From: Liquorilactobacillus capillatus DSM 19910
GTDB taxonomy: Bacteria; Bacillota; Bacilli; Lactobacillales; Lactobacillaceae
NCBI RefSeq assembly: GCF_001434915.1
Contig: NZ_AZEF01000032.1
Span: 1-64,000 of the forward strand
Direction: 5' to 3'
Length of the DNA stretch: 64,000 nt
The notes beneath the pieces are model-generated. The model made no database searches. It was not told where the DNA came from and was given only the letters and a program-made list of their open reading frames with translations. Numbering within the stretch: the stretch's first letter is position 1; every line of letters begins with the position of its first letter. Below, one piece after another: positions 9,150 to 16,171 of the stretch. Both the position numbers and the translations under genes were made by a program.

Positions 9150-9746
9150 ATGAATTTAGATGAAAAGTTTCAATATATGGCAACAGAAAAGCCTTACAAT
9201 GATTTAGATCCACTTCTATCAGATACCCGTCATCTTTCTACAAAGATGACAAATAGAATTAATCGGGAAGAAGACCCTGAGAAAAGAGAACAACTGATTC
9301 GTGAGTTATTTGGCAGCGCTGGAGTTAGCCCTGAAGTTAGTCCTAACTTCAGGTGTGAGTTTGGACGTAATATTCATGTTGGTGATCATTTTTATGCGAA
9401 CTATGATTGTGTCATCTTAGATGGTGCCAAGGTTACGATTGGTGATCGCGTTCTCTTCGGCCCTAAAGTAGGTCTTTATACGGCCAATCACTTATTTGAT
9501 GCCAAGGAACGTGAAATTGGGGGTTGTATTGCTAAACCAATTACCATTGGTGATCGTTGCTGGTTAGCTGCTAACGTATCTGTTTTGCCCGGTGTCACCA
9601 TTGGTAGTGATACTATTATTGGTGCCGGCAGTGTGGTCACCCATGATATTCCCAGTAATGTGATTGCCGCAGGAAATCCATGTAAAGTGATTCGACCGAT
9701 TACTAATGACGACAAAACTAGCTTTACCGGCCATGACAATTTGTAA
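9150..9746 (+). CDS. Hexapeptide-repeat sugar O-acetyltransferase (LacA/Maa type)
   Basis: A 198-residue acetyltransferase with an N-terminal Mac domain (residues about 5-60) and a left-handed beta-helix of hexapeptide repeats; examples are VTIGDRVLFGPKVGLYTANH with the catalytic His, and VLPGVTIGSDTIIGAGSVVT. Members move an acetyl group from acetyl-CoA to maltose, galactosides or similar sugars. The last segment NVIAAGNPCKVIRPI is typical. It lies 51 bases after the YbaK gene and is followed by a terminator. The specific sugar acceptor is not predictable. Confidence 0.92.
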   Translation: MNLDEKFQYMATEKPYNDLDPLLSDTRHLSTKMTNRINREEDPEKREQLIRELFGSAGVSPEVSPNFRCEFGRNIHVGDHFYANYDCVILDGAKVTIGDRVLFGPKVGLYTANHLFDAKEREIGGCIAKPITIGDRCWLAANVSVLPGVTIGSDTIIGAGSVVTHDIPSNVIAAGNPCKVIRPITNDDKTSFTGHDNL

Positions 9747-9794
9747 GAGATTACTATTTTAATTCTTTAAAATGTTAGTAAAATAATATTAATA

Positions 9795-9853
9795 AAAAAA
9801 TCATGAATCATGGTTCTTTGAAAATTTCTACAATCATGGTTTATGATTTTTTA
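9795..9853 (+). terminator. Terminator after the acetyltransferase gene
   Basis: A long imperfect inverted repeat (9796-9815 against 9833-9852) with G-U pairs, ending in TTTTTT on the plus strand and AAAAAAA on the other side, so it may work in both directions. Confidence 0.65.
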
Positions 9854-10148
9854 CATATAATAAGAGACTGTTTTTGAGTTCAATCGCTGATTTCTTGGTG
9901 GCTGCCAATTTTTGTTAATCTTCTATAGGAAAATAAATACCAAACTCAGAGTTACTGTCATTTTTCCCGTTGAGTCATGTCGCTAAATGGCTAAGTATTG
10001 CTGGCCTGATCCAAGCCTACATAAGCTATGGTCTTGCTTCGATGGAATGATTTAACCAATACATGAATAAGTCCCTGTTTTTCACATGGTATGAGTACCT
10101 AAGTAATTAATTCTCAACAAGAGGCTAGTTATGTCACATCCTCATTGT
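9854..10148. other. Gene-poor stretch with a possible membrane-protein remnant
   Basis: No intact ORF. One plus-strand frame from about 9937 reads as part of a hydrophobic protein (FFPLSHVAKWLSIAGLIQAY), meets a TGA, then continues with FNQYMNKSLFFTWYEYLSN before another stop. This may be a decayed gene, but there is no start, no ribosome site and no family I recognise. Confidence 0.25.
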
Positions 10149-10661
10149 TTATTTTGCGTAGGCTAGGAACTTTTTCTGAATTACCGGCATTAGCTTGTGC
10201 ATTATCAGTAAGTTGATAAATACAATGAAGAATGCAGGTACTAGATATATTATAAGGTTCAAGATCGAAGCTTGGCTTAAAGTCCAATATGAAGTAATCA
10301 ACCATATCATAAAGGGAAGTTGTATTGTTGCGGAGACAACACCTGGAACATAGCTCTTTATAGAAAAGCACATTTTATAGTGCATAACGAAATGAAATGT
10401 ATACACAATTATAAATGCTAAGTACAAGGTGTAATTATGACTTAAACTACAGATTATTGAAACAACAATTAGAATTAGCATTTCTTCTAATACACCTACT
10501 GAAAATGCCTGTCCATTCGTTACACGACCAAAAAATGGCTTCTCCATGTTAGCTAACAGTTGCTGGTGACGCCTTTTCCACAAAGGGACGCAAATTATTT
10601 CTTCAAAATCATGCAATATAAATAATATTGGCAGTATCCAAAAGTTCAAAAAAATTTCCAT
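10149..10661 (-). CDS. HXXEE-domain membrane protein
   Basis: A 170-residue hydrophobic protein with about five membrane segments. The motif HDFEE near residues 17-21 is the name-giving signature of the HXXEE family (H-x-x-E-E), and a second His cluster (YTFHFVMHYK) sits in the middle. The family is uncharacterised; the acidic/His layout suggests metal binding or membrane hydrolase-like chemistry, but that is inference. AAGGAGG precedes the ATG and overlaps one arm of a palindrome shared with the divergent TetR gene, so TetR control is likely. Confidence 0.8.
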   Translation of the reverse strand: MEIFLNFWILPILFILHDFEEIICVPLWKRRHQQLLANMEKPFFGRVTNGQAFSVGVLEEMLILIVVSIICSLSHNYTLYLAFIIVYTFHFVMHYKMCFSIKSYVPGVVSATIQLPFMIWLITSYWTLSQASILNLIIYLVPAFFIVFINLLIMHKLMPVIQKKFLAYAK

Positions 10662-10671
10662 ACTTTATCCT

Positions 10672-10705
10672 CCTTAAAAAGGTTGCATGTGTTACCTTTT
10701 TAAGG
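10672..10705. promoter_or_regulatory. Palindromic operator in the HXXEE/TetR intergenic region
   Basis: A perfect 12-base inverted repeat CCTTAAAAAGGT / ACCTTTTTAAGG (10672-10683 and 10694-10705). The left arm covers the ribosome site of the HXXEE gene. The right arm, extended to GTTACCTTTTTAAGG, recurs almost exactly at 10767-10782. Together these look like TetR operators. Confidence 0.6.
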
Positions 10706-10766
10706 GTAGGATAGATTTTGTAGAAATACAATATATTTTTCTTAAGTGTCACAGATTGACTTTTCT

Positions 10767-10782
10767 GTTACCTTTTTGAAGG
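10767..10782. promoter_or_regulatory. Second copy of the operator arm before tetR
   Basis: GTTACCTTTTTGAAGG repeats the right arm of the upstream palindrome with one extra base and lies 11 bases before the tetR start, where binding could block tetR translation or transcription (autoregulation). Confidence 0.5.
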
Positions 10783-10793
10783 GGTGAAGTTGT

Positions 10794-11336
10794 ATGAATA
10801 AAACTGCATTAAAATCTAAAAAGAAAATAATGGATGTCTTTTTTGAAAAACTAGCGACAGAAAGAATTGAAGTAATTACGATCTCAGAGATCGCTTCTGA
10901 AGCTGGCGTATCCAGAAAAACTTTTTATCGTAATTATGCTGGAAAATTAACAATAATAAAATTTTATATTCAGGAAACGGTTAATAAATATTTGGAAGAC
11001 GTAAGTAAAGAAAATATTACATCATTTCAAGATGTATTAACCTTTTATTTCTCTTTTTGGAAGTCTCAGAGTAGGTATCTTGAAACACTCCAAAATAATG
11101 GCTTATTGAGTTTTATGTTTGATATTCAACGAGAAACATTACTAAAGAAGGTACCATGGCAAAGCTTTGCATGGCATACGCTGCACAAAGATGAGACTAT
11201 CATTGACCTACTTATCATTGGGGGTATATGGAATATTTTCTTATATAACCTAAACCTAAATAATGCTATTGAGCCAGAAGTATTAGCGCAAAAAGTTATT
11301 GATGATCTTAAGGTGTATATAAAATATCTAAATTAA
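10794..11336 (+). CDS. TetR/AcrR-family transcriptional regulator
   Basis: A 180-residue regulator with an N-terminal TetR HTH (about residues 8-55: ITISEIASEAGVSRKTFYRNY) and an all-helical C-terminal ligand domain of the TetR_C type seen in many lactobacilli. It is divergent from the HXXEE membrane gene with a 132-base gap containing a palindrome and a repeated half-site, so the pair is probably one regulatory module. The inducer is unknown. An AAGGGGTG ribosome site precedes the ATG. Confidence 0.9.
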   Translation: MNKTALKSKKKIMDVFFEKLATERIEVITISEIASEAGVSRKTFYRNYAGKLTIIKFYIQETVNKYLEDVSKENITSFQDVLTFYFSFWKSQSRYLETLQNNGLLSFMFDIQRETLLKKVPWQSFAWHTLHKDETIIDLLIIGGIWNIFLYNLNLNNAIEPEVLAQKVIDDLKVYIKYLN

Positions 11337-11530
11337 ATACTAGCTTATCTTTCATCTTGGGGGGAGATAGTCCAAGGGTTGATCCGTAAAAATAGCAATA
11401 CAGGTGAAAAGAGAAAATTTACAAAATGATAAAAAAAGAACCGCTAACTTTGATCTATATCTCCCAAGCTAAAATCTTTACTTTAACTTTTGGGGGACAC
11501 CTCAAAACTAGTGGTTGTCCTTTGCTATTG

Positions 11531-11844
11531 TTAGTTTCTTCTTGAATTAGGTTTACCATTCAATTCAAGAACCCTATCCTCATAGTGTGCCCAACATGAA
11601 TAAATTTCGACTATCTTGGTTTCTTTATTAATCGTATAGACTACTTGATGTTGCCCATTTATTCTTCGAGAATAGTAACCAGCAGCAGGTGGAGTTAATT
11701 TTTCAAATGACTGTATTGGCTTATATGGATCAACTTCTAAGACATTTTTTATTTCTTCAAATGATTTACGTAATGGGCTTTTTAAGACTTTTTTAAGTCA
11801 CCTTTAGCTGACGACTTTATCTTAATTTTTCAGCGGTTACTCAT
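11531..11844 (-). pseudogene. YoeB/Txe-family toxin, inactivated by TGA and a frameshift
   Basis: The minus strand encodes a recognisable Txe/YoeB mRNA interferase: an N-terminus IKIKSSAKGDLKK, then SPLRKSFEEIKNVLEVDPY, then PPAAGYYSRRINGQHQVVYT and IYSCWAHYE with the conserved C-terminal catalytic His/Tyr. Two lesions kill it: codon 5 is TGA, and an A-run near 11791-11796 has six A residues where seven are needed to join the two frames. The ATG overlaps the antitoxin stop by eight bases (ATGAGTAA), the usual translational coupling of yefM-yoeB operons. The toxin is broken while its antitoxin is intact. Confidence 0.85.
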
Positions 11845-12097
11845 TATCAATCTCTTTCATCATTTCAGCCAGGTCAACTGATTCATCATCTTTACGGTTA
11901 AGGGTTGCTTGAATTTGCCCATTCACAATTAAATTCATAGTTTCTTGTAACGCATCATAATCCCTTTTCCCAATTAGGACGGCACTACGACTATCATCGG
12001 CACCTGCAATGATAACAGGTGTGGAGTCTCTGTTAGCACTCTTGATAAGTGAAAATAAATTTGTTCGTGCTTTAGTTGGATTAATGATTTTTTCCAT
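11837..12097 (-). CDS. Phd/YefM-family antitoxin
   Basis: An 86-residue antitoxin. The N-terminal DNA-binding fold starts INPTKARTNLFSLIKSAN, and PVIIAGADDSRSAVLIGKRDYDALQET follows, as in YefM; the acidic C-terminal tail (DDESVDLAEMMKEIDNE) is the toxin-binding part. Overlap with the downstream yoeB remnant confirms the module type. Upstream on the minus strand, two CATATAT repeats lie in the promoter region and may be its operator. With the toxin dead it may survive as an antitoxin against related toxins, or be in early decay. Confidence 0.9.
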   Translation of the reverse strand: MEKIINPTKARTNLFSLIKSANRDSTPVIIAGADDSRSAVLIGKRDYDALQETMNLIVNGQIQATLNRKDDESVDLAEMMKEIDNE

Positions 12098-12408
12098 GTT
12101 GTCGCCCCCCTTGATATATGCTAATTATATATGTACTGGATAGCGTACGCCAATGAAAAACTACCGCAAAAGGGGATAATAAGGTTATGTAATAAATCGT
12201 CTTACCAATCCAAAACTAAAGGGTATAGGATACTGAAATACCCCATAATTGTTAGTTTTTAGGGGACCTAACAATTATGGGGCGCTTCACTAACGTGTTA
12301 GTAAGATATTCTTTTTCGTTATCACTTAATGATTTTTTATTTCACGTAGTAATAATAGAAGAATCGTGACATGATCAAAAAGTATAATTGACGGCAGCTA
12401 GACCTTGA
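12098..12408. other. Intergenic region with a long perfect inverted repeat
   Basis: No ORF. It carries the yefM promoter region (repeated CATATAT at about 12113-12135 on the minus strand), a 15-base perfect inverted repeat (12241-12282), and a small palindrome ACTAAC-GT-GTTAGT at 12289-12302. Confidence 0.5.
12241..12282. repeat. Perfect 15-base inverted repeat
   Basis: CCCCATAATTGTTAG (12241-12255) and its exact complement (12268-12282) flank a 12-base loop. There is no U-tract on either strand beyond GTATTTC on the minus side, so it is a poor classical terminator. It could terminate the XRE gene, act as a transcript-end stabiliser, or be a small mobile-repeat remnant. Confidence 0.55.
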
Positions 12409-12801
12409 CTACCTAAATGCGTCAACAATTTCAGGGATGAACCAAGATAACCAACCGCCGATAACAAAAATCAGCCACCAATACTTAACCAGAAATTCCC
12501 AAAAGTTTAAGGGATGGTGCCGGCGGATGTATTTACCGTCGCGAGGATCAAAAATAAATTCATTAGGGTCGATTTTCTCCGTAGAATTATCCGGTTGCTC
12601 AAGTCCCAGAACTAAATTATCTAAGGAACAGTTAAACAATTCAGCTAATTTGATGAGATTACTTAAATCGGGTGTAGCATCGCCTGCTTCCCATCTAGAA
12701 ATGGCTTGGCGTGAAATGTGCAGTTTGGTCGCAAGATCTTCTTGTGACATCTGGGCTTTTTTGCGGTATTTCTTAAGTTGGTTAGGAAATAATAATTCCA
12801 T
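12409..12801 (-). CDS. XRE-family regulator with a C-terminal membrane helix
   Basis: From the ATG at 12801 (AAGGAG ten bases upstream) the protein is 130 residues. Residues 1-60 form a Cro/CI HTH (LKKYRKKAQMSQEDLATKLH, ISRQAISRWEAG, DLSNLIKLAELFN). The C-terminus has one hydrophobic segment (FLVKYWWLIFVIGGWLSWFI), suggesting a membrane-tethered regulator, a design common in lactobacilli. A longer frame to 12867 lacks a ribosome site. Its targets are not evident. Confidence 0.88.
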   Translation of the reverse strand: MELLFPNQLKKYRKKAQMSQEDLATKLHISRQAISRWEAGDATPDLSNLIKLAELFNCSLDNLVLGLEQPDNSTEKIDPNEFIFDPRDGKYIRRHHPLNFWEFLVKYWWLIFVIGGWLSWFIPEIVDAFR

Positions 12802-13184
12802 CTTAAACACGCTCCTTAATGTTTTCTTACCTTTAGTATTATCTATGTTCAACCAAAAAGATAGCATTAAAAATCACCAAAGCCGCAATCAGCAACTATA
12901 ACATGCGCACGCTTAGGTTGCTGATTGCACTTAACAAGTACCCTGAACGCTGTTAATTCAGGCTTAGTTTGGGTTGCGGGATGTTGAGGAATATATAATG
13001 CTACTTTGCATTATTTCTATATTCTATCTATATAATGAAAAGAATGATACTAGATAAGGTGTGAGTGCAACAGCCATAGCAATGTGCATTGGTCTCTAAT
13101 CATAAACTTGCTCAACCTTTTAATTTCTGTTCGCAACTGGCTGCTTTTTCAAAATTGCACAATCTATACCACTTATTTTATTTC
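12802..13184. other. Intergenic region with inverted repeats and a possible promoter
   Basis: No convincing ORF. It contains a 12-base perfect inverted repeat (12885-12896 and 12917-12928), a short palindrome CCTGAA/TTCAGG (12942-12962), and a promoter-like TTGCAT...TATAAT around 13006-13037 on the plus strand with no identified product downstream. An unannotated small RNA between 13040 and 13180 is possible. Confidence 0.35.
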
Positions 13185-13215
13185 TTTACACTTCATTTTT
13201 GTTTCATGTTATAAT
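13185..13215 (+). promoter_or_regulatory. Promoter of the putative antitoxin RNA
   Basis: TATAAT at 13210-13215 is preceded by TG one base upstream (extended -10, TGTTATAAT). TTTACA lies at 13185-13190 with a 19-base gap. Initiation about seven bases downstream, near 13222, would give a transcript ending at the terminator at 13290. Confidence 0.6.
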
Positions 13216-13221
13216 GATTTT

Positions 13222-13290
13222 GCAAAGAAAGAATAAACATTTTTACACCAAAGCCCCTAGCAGTCACAAGCTGCTAAGGGCTTTTTTTAG
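13222..13290 (+). ncRNA. Putative Fst/Lpt-type antitoxin RNA (RNA II)
   Basis: A predicted transcript of about 68 nucleotides from the extended -10 promoter to the T-run. It ends in a strong hairpin (13251-13263 with 13271-13283, one mismatch) followed by CTTTTTTT. It is convergent with the small toxin ORF on the other strand and shares the terminator region. Its 5' part (GAATAAACAT then TTTTACACCAA) is repeated in altered form (GAATTAAACAT, ATACACAA) over the toxin start codon, the same arrangement as the direct repeats through which RNA II pairs with toxin mRNA in the pAD1 par family. Size, layout and repeats all fit; expression is unproven. Confidence 0.65.
13251..13290. terminator. Shared terminator of the type I toxin-antitoxin locus
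   Basis: Stem AAGCCC-C-TAGCAG / CTGCTA-A-GGGCTT with a 7-base loop and seven T on the plus strand. On the minus strand the stem is followed by TTTGGTGT, so termination of the toxin mRNA is probably weaker. Confidence 0.75.
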
Positions 13291-13315
13291 TGGGCTAAAT
13301 GTCGCCTATGTTGTT

Positions 13316-13402
13316 TTACGTGCGGTGTTTCCGTTTTAGCCAGTCCGTAAACCACGCTGTTATCAGCGCGACCGCAAGTGGGGCAAAAAGTGAATTAAAC
13401 AT
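13316..13402 (-). CDS. Small Fst/Lpt-type membrane toxin (type I toxin-antitoxin)
   Basis: A 28-residue ORF on the minus strand, ATG at 13402, TAA at 13316-13318. The peptide has a short polar start, a hydrophobic stretch LFAPLAVALITAWFTDWL and a basic tail KRKHRT. That matches the Fst/Ldr plan: a small helix with an AP-x-x-V motif, a W-L pair at the membrane edge and a charged C-terminus. No strong ribosome site is visible, as expected for a toxin mRNA with hidden initiation. A hairpin GAATAGTAA/TTACTATTC (13433-13462) lies in the likely 5' leader. The convergent small RNA and shared terminator support the call. Family search (Fst_toxin) would settle it. Confidence 0.72.
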   Translation of the reverse strand: MFNSLFAPLAVALITAWFTDWLKRKHRT

Positions 13403-13472
13403 ATACACAAGTATTTATGTTGGAACGATATTGAATAGTAATGAAAAGATGATTTACTATTCTTATAGGTGA
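13401..13472 (+). pseudogene. Remnant of the 3' end of a second CPBP protease gene
   Basis: From 13401 the plus strand reads IYTSIYVGTILNSNE and stops at TGA 13470-13472. This aligns with the C-terminus of the intact CPBP gene downstream (IYTSISVGMILDSNE). At DNA level 13401-13447 matches the region starting at 14470 in about 42 of 47 bases. Nothing upstream of 13401 matches; that is exactly where the toxin start codon lies. It looks like a duplicated or diverged copy that lost its body when the toxin locus arrived or the region was rearranged. Confidence 0.65.
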
Positions 13473-13549
13473 TATACAGGCATCAAAGCACTAGGTCGTT
13501 TGTATTTTAGTAATCGTCTAGTTAGAGCAAAAAGACAACTTGGGGAGAT

Positions 13550-13578
13550 TAGCTCAATAGTGAGAGCTATTTATTTTT
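13550..13578 (+). terminator. Terminator of the CPBP remnant
   Basis: A six-base stem TAGCTC/GAGCTA with an eight-base loop, followed by a T-rich run (TTTATTTTTTT). It lies about 80 bases after the stop of the truncated CPBP copy. Confidence 0.5.
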
Positions 13579-13707
13579 TTATTATTGTAATTATTCAATT
13601 TTTAACTTAAAAGCGAGTAGTGCCATGCGCTTAAAATACAAACACGCTAGTATCTTTAATTCAAATGGTGCAATGGAGTGCATAGCTGGAGCTAGCATAA
13701 TATTTAT

Positions 13708-13736
13708 GTGTTCAACTTGATAATTCTAGGTATAAT
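13708..13736 (+). promoter_or_regulatory. Promoter of the CPBP protease gene
   Basis: TATAAT at 13731-13736 with a weak -35 (GTGTTC at 13708-13713, 17-base spacing). Transcription would start near 13743, upstream of the GGAGG ribosome site at 13774. This also explains why the longer open frame from 13708 is not the true start. Confidence 0.5.
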
Positions 13737-13785
13737 GTTTTTGTTAGGGCTGCCTAACAAAGCTAATTGTATTGGAGGGAATTTA

Positions 13786-14583
13786 GTGATAAATGTTAAG
13801 AAGGAAACGTTTTTGTTGGTGCTGCTAGTGGTTATTAATTTTTTGTTAGAGCTTAGCGTGTTCTCTGAGATACAAGCAGCATTGAATATTTCGGGAATGC
13901 AAGGGCTGTTTTTCTATAAAACCTGTTCACTTATTAGTTTGCTTTGTTTGAACTATTTCATTACAAAACAGACGATTTATTTCAGATTTAAGATGTCAGC
14001 CAATATAGTTAAAGCAATGTTGTTGCTTCCAGCTGTCTTTTTCATCTTTTTTATAGCAGGTTCAAAAAATATACCAGCAGCTTTCAGCATCGGTATTCTG
14101 GGGGCCGTACCGGAAGAATATCTATTTAGAGGGATAGTTCTTGCTAAAATGTTGCGGTTATTCGCGGTTAAGTTGAATAATCAAAAACTGAACATGATTA
14201 TTTCAGCAATATTATCGAGTGCAGCTTTTGGTGCGATGCATCTGATAAATCTATCACATCAGCCTTTAGGTTTTACCGTTGCTCAAATGGCACAGACATT
14301 TGGTTTTGGAATGCTGCTGGCCGCGGTCTACCTCAAAAGTGGGAGTATAGTTTTTCCAATGTTAGTCCATTTTGCACTAGATTCAATAGTAATTTTAATG
14401 GTGGGTTATTCTAAAGCCATGTCTGGGTCACAACACGTATCTGTTTTGTTAACTATTGTGATGTTAGGGATATATACAAGTATTTCTGTTGGGATGATAT
14501 TGGATAGTAATGAAAATAAGTTGTTAAAGAAGATATGGAAAAATACATATGGTGTCAATGAAGCAGGTGAAGTAACAAAGTGA
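13786..14583 (+). CDS. CPBP-family intramembrane metalloprotease
   Basis: I place the start at GTG 13786 behind GGAGG, giving 265 residues; the open frame extends to 13708 but its promoter lies inside that part. There are about seven to eight hydrophobic segments. The three CPBP (Abi) motifs are present in order: EEYLFRG, FGAMHL and HFALDS. In lactic acid bacteria such proteins often act as bacteriocin self-immunity factors; no bacteriocin gene is adjacent, so that role is open. A truncated relative lies immediately upstream beside the type I toxin-antitoxin locus. Confidence 0.85.
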   Translation: MINVKKETFLLVLLVVINFLLELSVFSEIQAALNISGMQGLFFYKTCSLISLLCLNYFITKQTIYFRFKMSANIVKAMLLLPAVFFIFFIAGSKNIPAAFSIGILGAVPEEYLFRGIVLAKMLRLFAVKLNNQKLNMIISAILSSAAFGAMHLINLSHQPLGFTVAQMAQTFGFGMLLAAVYLKSGSIVFPMLVHFALDSIVILMVGYSKAMSGSQHVSVLLTIVMLGIYTSISVGMILDSNENKLLKKIWKNTYGVNEAGEVTK

Positions 14584-14707
14584 ATAATTATGGGGATTGT
14601 GTGGCGGTAATATCTAGGCACAGGATTCTGAAAGATTAGTAATTCACTAAGTGTGAGGTGTCAGTGTAAGGTTCCTAGATGTAGATTTTACAATAGAGTA
14701 GAGACTT

Positions 14708-14742
14708 CAAAGTCCCTAAAAATAGTTATTTAGGGTCCTTTA
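14708..14742 (+). terminator. Terminator between CPBP and hag
   Basis: Inverted repeat AAAGTCCCTAAA / TTTAGGGTCCTTT with an eight-base loop, followed by TTTAAACTT. It is a moderately convincing stop for leftward or rightward readthrough ahead of the flagellin promoter. Confidence 0.45.
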
Positions 14743-14807
14743 AACTTAAAAAGTCGCAAAGTACACTAAAATTTTCAAGAAAAAAAGATATTTTTACAAA
14801 AAACTAT

Positions 14808-14832
14808 TAAACCCCGATATTTTCGTCCGATA
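14808..14832 (+). promoter_or_regulatory. Sigma-D (FliA/sigma-28) flagellin promoter
   Basis: TAAA (14808-14811), 15 bases, then CCGATA (14827-14832) matches the sigma-D consensus TAAA-N15-GCCGATAT closely. It lies 60 bases before the flagellin ATG, so filament synthesis is expected to wait for late-stage flagellar sigma factor. Confidence 0.85.
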
Positions 14833-14892
14833 CATATAGCATGAGGGGGAAACCTCAGAAGATAAATACACAAATTATTGGAGGAATTCAAC

Positions 14893-16053
14893 ATGAGAAT
14901 TAATACAAACGTTGCTGCTTTAAACACATACTCACGTTTAACAGCTGCTACAACATCAAAAAGCAACTCATTAGCTAAGTTATCATCCGGTTCACGGATC
15001 AACAAAGCTGGGGACGATGCAGCCGGCTTAGCAATTTCAGAAAAAATGAAGGGCCAAATCGGTGGTTTAACACAAGCTACTCGTAATGCTCAAGATGGTG
15101 TTTCTCTTATCCAAACAGCTGAAGGTGCTTTAAATGAAACACATAGTATCTTAGGCCGTATGCGTGATCTTGCAGTTCAAAGTGCCAACGGAACTTTAAG
15201 TTCAGATGATCGCTCTGCTGTTAATAAAGAATTCAACGCACTTCATAAAGAAATTGATCGTATCAGTACAGATACAGAATTCAATACAAAGAAATTATTA
15301 AACCAAGATGACCAATCCTTCACTTTCCAAATCGGTGCTAACGAAGGACAAACAATGTCTGTAACTATCGGTAAAATGGATGCATCATCGTTGTTAGGTG
15401 AAACTACTACAGCAAATCAAGTAAATCTTGATGTTGCAAGCAATGCAACTGAACTGGCTACATTTGACACAGCTATTTCAGGTGCTACAACTACTGCTTC
15501 GAATTATAGCGCGGTACTTACTAAAATTGGAACGGATCTTACTGTTGCAAAATCAAGTACAACTGCGTTAGATGCTACAGACATAGCAGCATTATCAGCT
15601 GCTGGAATTGATGCTACTGGCGCTACAAAGGTTTCAGATTTATTTGCTAGTGGTAAGTCTTTAGAATCTGATGCCGCTAAAACTTTGGCAGACGGTACAG
15701 ATAAACTTAGTAAAGCTGTTACAGATGCTCAAACAGCTAAGGACCAAGCTGCTGATACTTTAGGACGCTCAAATGCCTCTAAAGCAATTACAAGTATCGA
15801 TGGTGCTATCAAGAAGGTTTCTGACCAACGTGCTGACTTAGGTGCTGCTCAAAACCGTTTGACACATACTGTTAACAACTTGGGGACAACTAAAGAAAAC
15901 TTATCTGAAGCTAACTCACGTATCCGTGACGTTGATATGGCTGAAGAAATGATGAACTTCACGAAGTCAAATATCTTGACACAGGCAGCAACATCAATGC
16001 TTGCACAAGCAAATGCAATGCCAAACAGTGTTCTTTCATTATTACAAGGTTAA
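14893..16053 (+). CDS. hag: Flagellin
   Basis: A 386-residue flagellin. The conserved D0/D1 N-terminal part ([17 protein letters not shown] to about residue 140) and C-terminal part ([20 protein letters not shown] to SLLQG) flank a variable central domain (about 145-290) rich in Ala, Thr, Asp and Ser, a likely surface-exposed and possibly glycosylated region. The open frame extends five codons upstream, but GGAGG at 14880-14884 fixes the ATG at 14893. Transcription is from a sigma-D promoter and ends at a hairpin at 16086-16119, so it is monocistronic or nearly so. Confidence 0.97.
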   Translation: MRINTNVAALNTYSRLTAATTSKSNSLAKLSSGSRINKAGDDAAGLAISEKMKGQIGGLTQATRNAQDGVSLIQTAEGALNETHSILGRMRDLAVQSANGTLSSDDRSAVNKEFNALHKEIDRISTDTEFNTKKLLNQDDQSFTFQIGANEGQTMSVTIGKMDASSLLGETTTANQVNLDVASNATELATFDTAISGATTTASNYSAVLTKIGTDLTVAKSSTTALDATDIAALSAAGIDATGATKVSDLFASGKSLESDAAKTLADGTDKLSKAVTDAQTAKDQAADTLGRSNASKAITSIDGAIKKVSDQRADLGAAQNRLTHTVNNLGTTKENLSEANSRIRDVDMAEEMMNFTKSNILTQAATSMLAQANAMPNSVLSLLQG

Positions 16054-16085
16054 TTTTAAGCAACAGATTTTCGTTTTTGGCAAAG

Positions 16086-16119
16086 GCCGATCGTCGTGTA
16101 AATTCGGCGGTCGGTTTTT
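16086..16119 (+). terminator. Terminator after hag
   Basis: CCGATCGTCG / CGGCGGTCGG stem (two G-U pairs), eight-base loop, then TTTTT. It is GC-rich compared with surrounding DNA and typical of a strong rho-independent terminator. Confidence 0.8.
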
Positions 16120-16171
16120 GTAGCATACATAACTTTTTTAAGTTATCCTTTTTGAAGGGGAGGATGTATGG

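Larger units (their letters stand above)
13473..13785. other. Intergenic region before the CPBP gene
   Basis: No ORF. It holds a terminator-like hairpin TAGCTC/GAGCTA (13550-13569) followed by TTTATTTTTTT, which would end transcription of the remnant, and then the CPBP promoter region. Confidence 0.45.

Noticed and set aside
9854-10148. A transposase remnant in the gap after the acetyltransferase gene
   Set aside because: The only protein-like frame is hydrophobic and matches no transposase motif; reported only as a weak remnant.
11400-11525. TGTCCCCCAAAAGTTAAAG-like sequence (minus strand) reminiscent of an IS3-family end
   Set aside because: No transposase fragment, no second inverted end and no target duplication could be found; a resemblance of about 15 bases is not enough.
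12437-12901. A plus-strand 154-residue frame over the XRE gene
   Set aside because: Antisense shadow of a clear HTH gene with no ribosome site or known domain.
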